63,203 bases of DNA from assembly GCF_010672455.1 (NCBI RefSeq), contig NZ_JAAHGO010000026.1, positions 5,710 to 68,912 on the forward strand, read 5' to 3'. Below the pieces are notes generated by a model. It saw nothing but the letters and a program-made list of their open reading frames with translations, searched no databases and was not told the DNA's origin. The translations under genes were made by a program, and so were the position numbers. The stretch's first letter is position 1, and each line of letters begins with the position of its first letter. Shown here piece by piece: positions 44,713-54,663 of the stretch. The DNA comes from Okeania sp. SIO2C9 (GTDB taxonomy: Bacteria > Cyanobacteriota > Cyanobacteriia > Cyanobacteriales > Microcoleaceae).

Positions 44713-45606
44713 TCAAACTTCCTCAGCCGCTTGCAAAATCAAACGACGAGCAACAGTTTGAGTACCAGTATGTTCAAAATAATTAGTAGTCAAATCGAGA
44801 AAAGCCGCCAAATAATCCAACTTATCATCAGCAATATCCACAAAACCTTGTAAATGATCAATAATCATTTGAGGGTCTAATCCCTGCGACGAGACTAAAT
44901 TACTCATCCAACCCCTAACCGCATCAAAACTATTACCAATAAAATCAAGCTTACCCTCAGTACCATCACCAGGAATCAAATTATTTACCTTCTGAAACAA
45001 AGGATTTTGTTGCAGACCAGCAGAACTCATTCCCCCAATAATATCTCCCACGCGATCGACAAAATCAGGTCCCAAAGGAATCAACCCATCAAAACACACC
45101 AAAGCAACCATTCGCATCAAAGAAGGTCCACTATATTCTTCTGCCAAAGCTGCCGAAAAATCTCCTAAACTTTCTCTAGTTGGCATTCCATTTAATTTGC
45201 AGAAAGCAACCAACTCACCCACCACCTTAATCGCTAAATCAACTGCCTGAGTTTGATCGGCACTTGGGGTTAACTTATTCAGAAAACTGAGAAAAGAGAT
45301 TTTTTCACCAATTTTGTTGGCCATTGCTGCCGCACCCATCGCAGCATCAGCTTTATCCAGGGTTTGGTAGGCCCAGATAGCGCCCTGATAACCTTGAGAT
45401 TCGTCATTATATATCCACAAAGCACGCTCACTGATTTTTTGAATCCTTTCTAAGTCTTCTTCGCCAGTTACTTTACGAACAGTATTTCTAAAACCTACTA
45501 AATTGTTCCATTCTCCAGGTACGATGAAATCTAAAGCGCGTAATGCTGAAACTGTAATCCCACCATTGGGTAAGTCATCTACTAATGTGATAATTGAATT
45601 GTTCAT
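44713..45606 (-). CDS. Hypothetical protein (297 aa)
   Basis: I do not recognise the family. It is soluble and largely helical: RALDFIVPGEWNNLVGFRNT, GYQGAIWAYQTLDKADAAMG, AMANKIGEKISFLSFLNKL, then LIPLGPDFVDRVGDIIGGMS and a C-terminal helix YLAAFLDLTTNYFEHTGTQT. No catalytic motif. The first ~25 codons and the upstream 350 bp are duplicated at about 45950-46315. It sits inside the CATTCTGTGAAGCACC repeat field, just downstream of the 68-residue small frame on the same strand (70 bp gap), so the two may be cotranscribed. Downstream (44560-44700) is a double-hairpin repeat with a TTAATTA array. No clear ribosome binding site. Confidence 0.8.
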   Translation of the reverse strand: MNNSIITLVDDLPNGGITVSALRALDFIVPGEWNNLVGFRNTVRKVTGEEDLERIQKISERALWIYNDESQGYQGAIWAYQTLDKADAAMGAAAMANKIGEKISFLSFLNKLTPSADQTQAVDLAIKVVGELVAFCKLNGMPTRESLGDFSAALAEEYSGPSLMRMVALVCFDGLIPLGPDFVDRVGDIIGGMSSAGLQQNPLFQKVNNLIPGDGTEGKLDFIGNSFDAVRGWMSNLVSSQGLDPQMIIDHLQGFVDIADDKLDYLAAFLDLTTNYFEHTGTQTVARRLILQAAEEV

Positions 45607-46315
45607 AATTTATTTGTCTGTGTTAATTTTTTCTCCATTACAATTTATCCTCGTTCCGGAGACGATATTTCTATCCTAATTTGCATGGAGCAAATCTTCC
45701 GATAAGTAGTTCAAATACGATAACATCCTAACTTTTACTCTCTCTACAAGAGTTTGAAAATCAAGGAAAATATCATTCTGTGAAGCACTCGAAAAAATCG
45801 GCGGCGCAGGGAGATTTTCCCTTGCATCCTCAAAAAAATTGTGATACTGTGTGTTTAATTGGTGCTTTTCGTACATACGCATGACTTTTTATTCAACTAA
45901 AAAAATTTCTAATTTTATTTGACAAATATTCTCTAAAACCTACTACCTAAGCGCGTAATGCTGAAACTGTAATCCCACCAGTGGGTAAGTTATCTACTAA
46001 TGTGATAATTGAATTGTTCATAATTTATTTGTCCGTATTAATTTTTTCTCCATTACAATTTATCTTGGTTCCGGAGACGATATTTCTATCCTATTTGCAT
46101 GGAGCAAATTTTCCGATAAGTAGTTCAAGCACGATAACATCCTAACTTTTACTCTCTCTACAAGAGTTTGAAAATCAAGGAAAATATCATTCTGTGAAGC
46201 ACTCGAAAAAAATCGGCGGCGCAGTGAGATTTTCCCTTGCATCCTCAAAAAAATTGTGATACTGTGTATTTAATGGGGTTTGCTCGTACCTGCGCATGAC
46301 TTTTTATTCAACTAA
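45534..46315 (-). repeat. ~415-bp tandem duplication of the hypothetical gene's 5' end and leader
   Basis: 45534-45910 and 45950-46315 align throughout with few differences: first ~25 codons of the 297-residue gene, its leader, the small frame and the TCGTACxTxCGCATGACTTT end. The upstream copy therefore carries only a stub of the gene. Confidence 0.85.
45676..45882 (-). CDS. Small hypothetical protein, progenitor-like unit of the repeat array
   Basis: 68 residues: MRMYEKHQLNTQYHNFFEDA then SSASQNDIFLDFQTLVERVK and LNYLSEDLLHAN. It is the one undamaged version of a frame found decayed in at least six units downstream and, with a one-base frameshift in an A run, in the tandem copy upstream (about 46090-46298). 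It ends 70 bp before the 297-residue gene. Either it is a real small gene whose copies have decayed, or a chance frame in a repeat; the preserved start context (GTC ATG CG) and diverging copies slightly favour the first. Confidence 0.4.
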   Translation of the reverse strand: MRMYEKHQLNTQYHNFFEDARENLPAPPIFSSASQNDIFLDFQTLVERVKVRMLSYLNYLSEDLLHAN

Positions 46316-47041
46316 AAAAGTATTTCACAACTATAACAGGGAAAAGTTGGAAAAACATTTTCTAGTCTAAGATTCGTCATTCGTGTAAGTCCTAACCAAT
46401 TATTTCTTAGCGATAAAAATATTTAATTTCAGATTATAGCGATCGCCAAGCTTATAGAATTTTGAGGAAGCACTTTAGTAATATTTTTCCTTCAAGTTGA
46501 TCAATAGTCTCTAATGAGGGTTTGCGCTTCACTAGTCTTTTAGTAGGGGTAGGAAACAGGAGACAGGAGAAATAGGAATTTAAAGGAGGTAGGAGTAAGA
46601 ATTGTTCCTTAATTTTTCTACCATAGTCAGCCCAAAATACTAGCTTTTTGAGCTTTTTGCACCGAAAATCTGGCACTTTTTTGAACCCCAAAAAGACTAA
46701 TACCTTTATTTATCAATACTTTGAGAACTAATCAGCAAGCCCTAATTATATTTAATATCATGTCTCTTTAAATAACCACTTCGGAAAAATTTAGGGAGTA
46801 GGGAGTAGGGAGTAAGGAACAAAGGGAAATTTGAAGAATATTCTCTCTGATAGAGAAGAAAATCTTTATTATAGCGTTCTTAATAAGACTTGATATAAGC
46901 ATTCAGCTTTTAGCTTTTTAATAAACAATGTAAATAGATTTATGAAGTCAAGGGAGTGTGATTTGAGAGTAACTTTTAATTCTTTCTCAATGTATCAATA
47001 ACAATTCCTGCTTAACTCAGCAATGGATTAATAGTTGATAG
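46316..47041. other. Gene-free gap
   Basis: Holds a GGTGCAAAAAGCTCAAAAAG-type dispersed repeat (about 46640-46690), GGGAGTAGGGAGTAGGGAGT heptamers (46796-46816) and a TAGCTAATAGCTGAATGCTG run that provides the 3' end of the next gene. An open frame of 79 codons on the minus strand looks repeat-derived. Confidence 0.5.
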
Positions 47042-50000
47042 CTAATAGCTGAATGCTGAATGCTTACAATTATATGCACCTAATTCTTTTAAATTAGTAA
47101 TAGTTGAATTTGACAAACCTGTTACTCCTGAAATCTCGATATTTTCATAAGGTCTGTCGCCCTGAAAAGAATTAATTATTTTACCCGCATTAATATCCCA
47201 AACTTGAAATTTTTCTCTATCTCTACCTATAACTAAGAAATTGGAATCTGAACTAAAAGCAAGAGACCAAATTGAGGAAAATTTTTCTTGTAATATTTTG
47301 ATTGATTGACTATTTTTAATATCCCAAATATTTACAATTCCATCGTAAGTACCATAAGCGATAAATTTACCATCATAACTACAAGCCATAGAAATAATTG
47401 GTTTACCAAATTTGCCTAAAGTCTCAATACATTCTCCAGTAACTACATCCCAAAGTTTAACTATTCCAGTAGTTTGCCCACTAACTAAAATTAAACCATT
47501 AAAATTAAATCTAATAATATAAGAAGCTTTTTCTTGTATAGTTCTCTTACATTCTCCGGTGACTATATCCCAAAATTTAATAATTGAATGACCGCCACAA
47601 CTTGCAATTGTTTTTCCATCAGGACTAAAAGCAACAGAAAGTATCGGGCGAGAATGACCGTAGAAAGTTTTTAAACATTCTCCTGTTTGAGAATTCCAAA
47701 TTTTTACAGTTCTGTCGCTACTACCACTAACTATTTTCGTACTATCTGGGCTAAAAGCAATCGACCAAATACTATCATTATGTCCTTGCAATATTTTGTG
47801 AGATATTTGATGATTAGTAATTTCGTGAAGATTATTTTTAGTAAGGCTATCTATCTGCCAAGCTCGGATAATATTATTTCTATTACCGACATTTGCACAA
47901 GCTATAAATTTTTCATCAGGACTAATAATTAATGAAGAAAGCCAATCTTTATGTTCAAAAAAAGTAGATAGACATTGATTAGTATTTACATCCCAAAATT
48001 TAATTGTATATTGACTGCCACTCACAATTATTTGAGCATTTTTACTAAAAATAACCGAATGAACAAAATCTGCACGACCTTGTAAAGTTTTCAGACATTT
48101 ACCTGTAGTTATATCCCATATTTTTACTGTTCTATCGACGCTAGTTGTAGCTAAAATATTTTTACTACTAAAAGTTATAGCGTTAATTTCTGAAAGATGC
48201 CCTTCTAAACTTTGTAAAAATAAACCTGTCTGAATATTCCAGACTTTAACAATTTTTTCTCCACTACCAGTCGCCAAATTTTCACCATTAATACTAATAT
48301 CAATCAAGGAAATATGATAGCTCTGAGATTTGAATGTATTTAAACATTTACAATTATGTACATCCCAAATTTTTACAGTTTTATTTTCTAAACTAGAAGC
48401 TAAAATCTGATTATTATCGATAATCTTGACTGATAAAATTACGCCACTGTTCGTGTTAAAACTATTGGTAACTGTTCTTGTGTTGATATCCCACAAATAA
48501 ACCACACCATTTTCACAACCAAAAGCTAAGAGACCTGTTTGAGGGGAAAGACTTAAGGCAGAAATACAACTCTCTGATTCAATCAATATATCTGAATTAC
48601 CAGTTTCTAAATTCCAAGATATTATTTGTTTTTCTGAGTAACCAAATAACTGACTTCCATCGAAATTAAAAACAATACTTTTGACTATTTGATTGTTCGG
48701 TGAATTTAAAGTAAAAATACATTTTCCTGTAGCAACATCCCAGATTTTTATATTTCTATCTCTACTAGAACTAGCTATTTTTTGATTATCGGGACTAAAA
48801 GTAATAGAATCAACTATAGTTGTATGTTCTTGATGTTTAAAAATTTGTCGATTTTCTTGCCATTTCCACAAACAAACCTCACCATCAATACTTCCCGTAA
48901 CTAAAAATTCTCCACTCGGACTAAAAGCTAGACTAAAAATAATACCAAAGGTATCAGTGAAAGTTGTTTTGGCAAAATTACTATTCGTAAAATTAACATT
49001 GTTTAAAGTTATCCCCTGTAAATTTCCTTGGCAAATACTTAAATCGGAGAAATCTTTGTCACTGATTTTTACAGATAAATTAGATAGTATATTCAGAATA
49101 TTTCCCGCAACATATCCAGTAAAAGACGGAGACTTTCTGCGGAAGCGATCGAGCATTTTCATCAAATAACTCTCAATTTCCTCCTTACTGCCTAAAGTCA
49201 TTTCTAAACGTTCAATAATTGGTTTAATAATTAGACGTTTTTGTATTTCTTGAATATAATCCGATGCCGTAGCTTTAAGCAAAGCATGACTTTGAAATAG
49301 TAAAATTTCACCACAGATAATTTCGTAAGATATTCTTTCAATTAAATTTAGAGTTACATATTCCATAACTACTGGTTGTAGTGAAAATTTAGAGCTATTG
49401 TGAATATCATCTCTAGTTTTTTCAATTAGGGAACGACGATGTAATGAATCTAATATTTCTAGTAAACTAAACTGATTAATCGATCTTAATTCCAGAGTTG
49501 ATTCATTCCTATTCCCATTTTCAAACTTAGGTGACAATAAATCATCCTTTAATTCGGTTATAGCCACAGCATCTCTGTTGATAGCCAACCAATATAATAC
49601 AGATTTTTCTAATTGTGATAAATGCTGAAATTGTCGATTAATAAGATTACAAATATCACCAAATACCGTTGTACTTTGAGCCAGAAAATCATCAACATTA
49701 CCATCGAATAAATCCAATATAGTAGTTGCAATAACTTTAAGATATAAAGGATTACCACCATAATTATTAATCAACTCTTGTAAATCTAAATCTCTAGTAT
49801 CAACAATTCCTTTAGCTTTAAAAATTTCCTTGATTTCTGAAATACCCAAACCGCTAATTTGTAATGAACGAACAGGTAACTCTTTGCCTTCAATAGCAGC
49901 AATTTCTTTTGGCTTCTCTCTAGAAGTAATTAGCAAACAACTTTGATGATTTGTTTCCCCTACTTTTTGAAAAAAATCACCATAACCCTCATATCCTTCC

Positions 50001-50728
50001 AGATAATTACCAGCATAATTACCCTCCGAAAAAATAGCATCAACATTATCCAAAATTAATAAACAACGTCGATTTTTCAGATATCCAATTAACTTATTAA
50101 TTATCAGAGTAATATTTTTCCCTAAATCTGTTTCCTCTCCATTAGATAAAACCTGTAAAAAATTAGTAATAATTTCTAAAAGTGGTGGTGCATTCCGTAA
50201 AGAAAACCAAATTGAACACTCAAAATATTGACTCAAATTTTTAGTAACTTTCGCGGATAAAGTAGTTTTCCCAATTCCACCAATTCCAATTAATGTAATT
50301 AAACGACAACCATCATCTACAACCCATTCTTTGAGTATATTTAACTCTTCAGAACGACCATAAAAAATCGAAACATCTGGAGCTTCATCACAAAAATAAT
50401 TATTTCGTTTATTATCCCTTGGTATTTCAACCTTATTATTCACGAAATCTAATTTTGTATAATCACTAGGATTTAACTCCAAACCAAAACCACGAAAAAA
50501 ACGATCTAAAGTACGTTTATCAACACCAACTTCTCGACGTAAAACCTTAGAAATAGTCGTCGGATCGAGTCTAGTTATTTCACTCAAATTTTCAATAGTA
50601 TAAGGTTTGACAGAATTTTCTTTACTTTCTTGAATTTGTTGAGCATTATTTAGTTTATGCCATCCCTCACTTGTTAGAATAACTCCTCGTTTACCTCTGC
50701 TTCGTCCAGCCATAGTAGAATTACCCAT
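47042..50728 (-). CDS. STAND-type ATPase: HTH, NB-ARC and 14 WD40 repeats
   Basis: 1228 residues. Residues ~8-90 are an HTH module (GKRGVILTSEGWHKL, YTIENLSEITRLDPTTISKV, GVDKRTLDRFFRGFGLEL) shared with the AAA ATPase at 14777. The NB-ARC/STAND core (~115-460) has P-loop LITLIGIGGIGKTTLSAKV, Walker B RRCLLILDNVDAIF and CLLITSREKP. A short pentapeptide-like stretch (SICQGNLQGITLNNVNFTNS) leads into 14 WD40 repeats (~620-1195), enough for two seven-bladed propellers. Such proteins are switch ATPases that oligomerise on ligand binding by the repeats; roles in defence or signalling are inferred. The start is supported by AGAGG 7 bp upstream. The last residues (CKHSAFSY) derive from a GCATTCAGCTATTAGC-type tandem repeat. 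Confidence 0.93.
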   Translation of the reverse strand: MGNSTMAGRSRGKRGVILTSEGWHKLNNAQQIQESKENSVKPYTIENLSEITRLDPTTISKVLRREVGVDKRTLDRFFRGFGLELNPSDYTKLDFVNNKVEIPRDNKRNNYFCDEAPDVSIFYGRSEELNILKEWVVDDGCRLITLIGIGGIGKTTLSAKVTKNLSQYFECSIWFSLRNAPPLLEIITNFLQVLSNGEETDLGKNITLIINKLIGYLKNRRCLLILDNVDAIFSEGNYAGNYLEGYEGYGDFFQKVGETNHQSCLLITSREKPKEIAAIEGKELPVRSLQISGLGISEIKEIFKAKGIVDTRDLDLQELINNYGGNPLYLKVIATTILDLFDGNVDDFLAQSTTVFGDICNLINRQFQHLSQLEKSVLYWLAINRDAVAITELKDDLLSPKFENGNRNESTLELRSINQFSLLEILDSLHRRSLIEKTRDDIHNSSKFSLQPVVMEYVTLNLIERISYEIICGEILLFQSHALLKATASDYIQEIQKRLIIKPIIERLEMTLGSKEEIESYLMKMLDRFRRKSPSFTGYVAGNILNILSNLSVKISDKDFSDLSICQGNLQGITLNNVNFTNSNFAKTTFTDTFGIIFSLAFSPSGEFLVTGSIDGEVCLWKWQENRQIFKHQEHTTIVDSITFSPDNQKIASSSRDRNIKIWDVATGKCIFTLNSPNNQIVKSIVFNFDGSQLFGYSEKQIISWNLETGNSDILIESESCISALSLSPQTGLLAFGCENGVVYLWDINTRTVTNSFNTNSGVILSVKIIDNNQILASSLENKTVKIWDVHNCKCLNTFKSQSYHISLIDISINGENLATGSGEKIVKVWNIQTGLFLQSLEGHLSEINAITFSSKNILATTSVDRTVKIWDITTGKCLKTLQGRADFVHSVIFSKNAQIIVSGSQYTIKFWDVNTNQCLSTFFEHKDWLSSLIISPDEKFIACANVGNRNNIIRAWQIDSLTKNNLHEITNHQISHKILQGHNDSIWSIAFSPDSTKIVSGSSDRTVKIWNSQTGECLKTFYGHSRPILSVAFSPDGKTIASCGGHSIIKFWDIVTGECKRTIQEKASYIIRFNFNGLILVSGQTTGIVKLWDVVTGECIETLGKFGKPIISMACSYDGKFIAYGTYDGIVNIWDIKNSQSIKILQEKFSSIWSLAFSSDSNFLVIGRDREKFQVWDINAGKIINSFQGDRPYENIEISGVTGLSNSTITNLKELGAYNCKHSAFSY

Positions 50729-51208
50729 TATTTACCTCTTATTCTTCCTCAGCATAATTATTATCAATCTGGAAGTTATGGATTTTTATGGAAGTTTTAC
50801 ATTTTTATTTGATTTATTATTGACTATACTGTTATGACAAAAATATTGAAATTGTTAGGGTTCAGAACACTTGATACTCAAATATACAAATAATTTTTTA
50901 TAACTTCCCGAACTTCCCTGGTGTTAATAATTAACAGATGCAATGATACTTACAGATGGAATTACAAAGACATTCAAATTTTCCAGTTAATGGTTATTTT
51001 TAAAATCTACTTTCATCTATATTAACGAATAATTTACCAATTGATAATTAGCAATTAATTCATTAGGTTGAAAGTTTCTCCTAATAATTGATAATTGATA
51101 GTTGATAATTGCCTTCAAAAATAATTATCCATTATCCATTATCCATTGTTGATTATCAATTGTTAAAGAAGTAATTATCCATTATCCATTAATGAAACGA
51201 GGTACATA
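50729..51208. other. Gene-free gap with ATTATCC heptamers
   Basis: AT-rich. AATTATCCATTATCCATTAT-type tandem units at about 51121-51147 and 51174-51192 lie just before the next gene; other TTGATAATTGATAGTTGATA units near 51081-51110. It should contain the divergent promoters of both neighbours; no clear promoter was assigned. Confidence 0.5.
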
Positions 51209-52021
51209 ATGACTCAAATTAACACCAATAATCTACCATTATGGGTTCAAGATAGAGAGGAAGTATTAAAATCCAGTCAGAACGTAGAATGGCGTAATGG
51301 AGCAGCACCAAATTATACTGCTTCTACTAAAAATCTAGCCAAAGAAAGTAAATATAACCACACAGAAAACTCTCTTGAATCAATTGTACAAAATTTAGTA
51401 CGAACATTCGATATTGAGGCAAATTTTAAAACAAATCCTCAAGACTGGTTAACTGTAGTTCAAGATAAATTCCGTATGAGTACAAACGGTGGAACTAATT
51501 ATCAATTACAAGATTTAATAGACTCAGGTACTTACAAATTATTGATAGGTAATACTCAGCATTATAAAGCTTCAGAAGAAAGTTTTGAGACTTCCACAAA
51601 TCTCTTTCATACTGCATTTCCCGAAGGTTTTTTATGGGAAGTCGTAGAAGTTTATTCTCCCCCACCAACAATTGTTGTTAAATGGAGACATTGGGGACAC
51701 TTTCGAGGAAATTATAAAGATTATGTTTCTACAGGAGAAACAATTGAAGTTATTGGAGTAAGTATTGTCAAAGTTAGTGATGATTTAAAAATTCTTTCAT
51801 TAGAACACTATTATGACAATACAAAATTTTTAGATAGTCTAACATCCGGTGGTAAAGCTACTGCTGAAAAGCAACAAAAATCATCCGGAGGAACACAAAC
51901 TTCTAATTCCTTACAACAGAAATTTATGGGTTTTATCAAAAACTTTTTGCCATTGAAAAAAAATCCAAAAGTCTCTAATTCACCAGTAAGTCGCTGTCCT
52001 TTTGCAGCTTTTATGCATTGA
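51209..52021 (+). CDS. Pathogen-related-protein-like (SnoaL/NTF2-fold) protein
   Basis: 270 residues. The central ~130 residues match the SnoaL-like region of plant and bacterial pathogen-related proteins: FPEGFLWEVVEVYSPPPTIV, VKWRHWGHFRGNYKDYVSTG, then VIGVSIVKVSDDLKILSLEH and YYDNTKFLDSL. The N terminus has a WRNGAAPNYTASTKNLAKES stretch; the C terminus is a Ser/Lys-rich linker and a terminal SRCPFAAFMH. The fold resembles small cyclases or lipid-binding proteins; the ligand is unknown. The TGA stop (52019-52021) is shared with the right end of the adjacent tnpB element. The ribosome binding site is weak (AACGAGGTACATA before ATG). Confidence 0.82.
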   Translation: MTQINTNNLPLWVQDREEVLKSSQNVEWRNGAAPNYTASTKNLAKESKYNHTENSLESIVQNLVRTFDIEANFKTNPQDWLTVVQDKFRMSTNGGTNYQLQDLIDSGTYKLLIGNTQHYKASEESFETSTNLFHTAFPEGFLWEVVEVYSPPPTIVVKWRHWGHFRGNYKDYVSTGETIEVIGVSIVKVSDDLKILSLEHYYDNTKFLDSLTSGGKATAEKQQKSSGGTQTSNSLQQKFMGFIKNFLPLKKNPKVSNSPVSRCPFAAFMH

Positions 52022-52057
52022 CATCCTCCCCTGCCTAAAGGCGAGGGGATTCCCACA
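52019..52057 (-). mobile_element. Right end of the tnpB element
   Basis: TGACATCCTCCCCTGCCTAA then AGGCGAGGGGATTCCC. The hairpin TCCCC(TGCC...GGCG)AGGGGA is the usual right-end structure of cyanobacterial IS200/IS605 elements. The outermost bases overlap the stop codon of the upstream gene. Confidence 0.75.
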
Positions 52058-53279
52058 TCACTGTGAGACCTTCCTCTTTCGTCGAGTCAACTTACTTGCC
52101 TGAGTTTCCTCATTCAAGCAGAGGTCGTTCTCTCCAGAGGCGTGACTTTCCCTGTGCCCCAGGGTAGTTGCTAATTCTCTTAATGCTGATTGGAGTATGT
52201 TGATTGCTGCATTCTCATCCCTGTCGGCAACATAACCACAGTTTGGACATTGATGAGTCCTGGTGCTGAGGGTCTTGACAACAGTTTCACCGCAGCTTGA
52301 ACAATTTACAGACGTATATGCAGGTTCTACTGCTACTACAGGCACACCATAGACTCTGCCAAAATACTCCAACCATTCTCGCTCACCTGTACCATGCTGC
52401 ATCTGCTATAGACTTCGCTAACTTATGGTTTTTCATCATATTACGCACTTTCAGGTTTTCTATCGCTACCAAGTCGTTAGATTGTATGACGCGCTGTGCT
52501 AATTTAACTGCCCAGTCGTTACGTCTGCGTGAAACCTTCAGATGCGCTCTACCTAACCTATTCCTAGCTTTACTCCTATTTTGACTACCCTTTTGAGTGC
52601 GAGAAAGGCGACGTTGTAGTTTCTTGATTTTACGTTCACCTTGTCTCAAAAATCTCGGATTATCTACTTTTTCACCAGCTGAGTCAGTGTAGAAATGATT
52701 TAAACCTAAGTCTATTCCTAATTGCTTTCCTGTAAGATTTTTCTTCTCCTCCCTAGTATGGTCAATTGAGAATTGAGCATAGTAGCCATCATGCCTTCTG
52801 ACAACTCTGACTCGTTTGATTTGATTGATTTGATAGAAATGAAGGTTTCGACTACCCCAAAGTTTAAAAGTACCTGCTTGAAAACCATCAGTAAAAGTTA
52901 AATAGCGTCTATCTTCTGATAGTTTCCATCCGCTAGTTTTGTATTCTACTGAGTCTCTCACAAGGTATTTTTTAAACTTGGGAAAACCTTTCTTACCAGC
53001 AACATTAGCTTTACAGTTTCGATAGAATCTTTCTATTGCTGCCCATGCTCTCTCAGCATGAGCTTGTCTAGCCATTGAGTTGAGTTGCTTTGTCCAGGGA
53101 AACTCTCGATTGTGTGCTAGTTTTGTGCAGTATTTGTAGGCATCGTTACGACTATGAATTTCTCTATCTATCCATGCTCGGATAATGCGATTGCGCACAA
53201 ATCTACCAGTCCTAATGGCTGAATCTAGCTGATTATATTGGCCTTGTGTGCCTTGCAACTTCATTTCATAGATGAGCAT
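52058..53279 (-). pseudogene. tnpB: tnpB with one frameshift
   Basis: The first frame (53279 to 52383) gives 298 residues: MLIYEMKLQGTQGQYNQLDS, RuvC-I GIDLGLNHF, RuvC-II VAIENLKVRNMMKNHKLAKS and IADAAWYR, then a stop. The second frame (to 52058) resumes at once with EREWLEYFGRVYGVPVVAVE, zinc finger CSSCG ... CPNCG and RuvC-III DRDENAAINI. A single indel around 52386-52400 separates them, so a full TnpB of about 400 residues is disrupted late. Recent damage is likely because the rest is clean. Note DENAA instead of the usual DLNAA. Confidence 0.88.
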
Positions 53280-53781
53280 AGAAATGTTTTATCGTTTAAT
53301 GCCACGATAAAACCTTACCACACAGTTGAGCATATCTGTAACTATATGCAATAATAAAGTCCCCCTAAAAGGGGTAGGCACCTACCCCAATTTTCCGGTA
53401 ATATTGTTTCTAGTAGGGCTAAAGCCCTATCTAAGACTTGCTGATTAACTTTCAAAGCCTTTATCTGTAAATATTTTAGCCTCTTTAGAGTAAAAATATG
53501 ATTGTGTAGATTGGAAAAACTGGAGTATTTTTCAATCGTAAGCATTCAGCTGTCAGCCATCAGCTATCAGCTATTACTTTTAATTTAGGATAAAAGCTTT
53601 ATTAATTGTCTGACTACAAAAGTTGCCTCCCTTGCTCTTAAAGTCAGTTGTTAATTTAAACACTGTCCTTAAGAAGAAGGTCTTGTTGCTGAAGGCCACA
53701 GTTCCTCCGTAGGAGGCTAGCTGACAGCGAGCTAGCTGAATGCTTGCTTTCAATCTTTTTCCCATATTGCCTCTGTAGCTT
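53280..53781. other. Gene-free gap with degenerate repeats
   Basis: CCCCTAAAAGGGGTAGGCAC ... AATTTTCCGGTAAT at about 53361-53401 is a diverged double-hairpin end. CATCAGCTATCAGCTATTAC (53557) and AACTTTTAACTTTTGACTTT (53781-53805) heptamers occur, the latter forming the 3' end of the next gene. Confidence 0.5.
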
Positions 53782-54663
53782 TTAACTTTTAACTTTTGAC
53801 TTTTGACTTGCCCTTGGTGGTAACTCCAAAGGTATTTGCCCTAATAAACCCTTACGAAAATCATCCAAAATTCGTCTAGCAGTACGCTCAATATCTCCTT
53901 GGTAAAGTAGATTTGCTAGTTCATGTAAATAACTTTCACCTGTATAATTACTCGCTTCTAAATCATAACGAGATTTTAAACTAGAGACAGAAACAAAACC
54001 ATTACTATCAACCTCTAGAGACATCAACAAATCAATCAAACTAGCAACAATTCGCTGATTATCATAAGCAGCATCCCCAATATCCTCACAAATAGCCAAC
54101 TTAATCGCATCCTCTTCATTTTTAATCCTACTAGGAATTACCCCAGGAGCATCCAACAATTCAATCTCATCAGATATCCGTACCCATCTTAATTGCTTAG
54201 TCACACCAGCACGTCTAGCACTCTCAACAACCTTCCTCTTCAACAACCTATTAATCAGAGCAGACTTTCCCACATTAGGAAAACCAATAACCACAGCACG
54301 AACAGGACGAGGTAACATCCCGCGATCGCGCCTTCTTTGATTAACAGCACGACCAGCTTCCCGCGCCGCCTTGGCCACACCCTTCACCCCATCACCCAAC
54401 TTAGCATTAGTAAAATAAGGCACTTGTCCCTCAGCTTCAAACCATTCCTGCCAAATCTTCATCACATCCGAAGAAATCATATCCATACGGTTCAAAACTA
54501 ATACCCGCGCCTTATTCCCCACCCACTCAGACACCTGGGGATGATTAGTAGTCAGCGGGATACGAGCATCTCTAACTTCCAGAACCACATCAACCCGTTT
54601 CAGTTGTTCCTTAAGATTTCGTTCGGCCTTCGCAATATGGCCCGGATACCATTGTATAGTCAT
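53782..54663 (-). CDS. ylqF: Ribosome biogenesis GTPase YlqF/RbgA
   Basis: 293 residues. Circularly permuted GTPase with motif order G4-G5-G1-G2-G3: NRMD (~58-61), TNAKLGDG (~85), GFPNVGKS (~127-134), AGVTKQ (~152) and DAPG (~171-174). The start MTIQWYPGHIAKAERNLKEQ is the family N terminus. It assists late assembly of the large ribosomal subunit. The last eight residues (SQKSKVKS) and the stop lie in an AGTCAAA/AGTTAAA heptamer array, so the native C terminus has been replaced or extended. Monocistronic. Confidence 0.94.
   Translation of the reverse strand: MTIQWYPGHIAKAERNLKEQLKRVDVVLEVRDARIPLTTNHPQVSEWVGNKARVLVLNRMDMISSDVMKIWQEWFEAEGQVPYFTNAKLGDGVKGVAKAAREAGRAVNQRRRDRGMLPRPVRAVVIGFPNVGKSALINRLLKRKVVESARRAGVTKQLRWVRISDEIELLDAPGVIPSRIKNEEDAIKLAICEDIGDAAYDNQRIVASLIDLLMSLEVDSNGFVSVSSLKSRYDLEASNYTGESYLHELANLLYQGDIERTARRILDDFRKGLLGQIPLELPPRASQKSKVKS

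Noticed and set aside
46452-46691. 79-codon minus-strand frame
   Set aside because: Its N-terminal part covers a dispersed repeat (GGTGCAAAAAGCTCAAAAAG) and its middle covers CCTATTTCTCCTGTCTCCTG-type tandem DNA; no family match.
52297-52584. Overlapping plus-strand frame in tnpB
   Set aside because: Shadow of the tnpB pseudogene, whose zinc finger and RuvC motifs clearly fix the minus strand.
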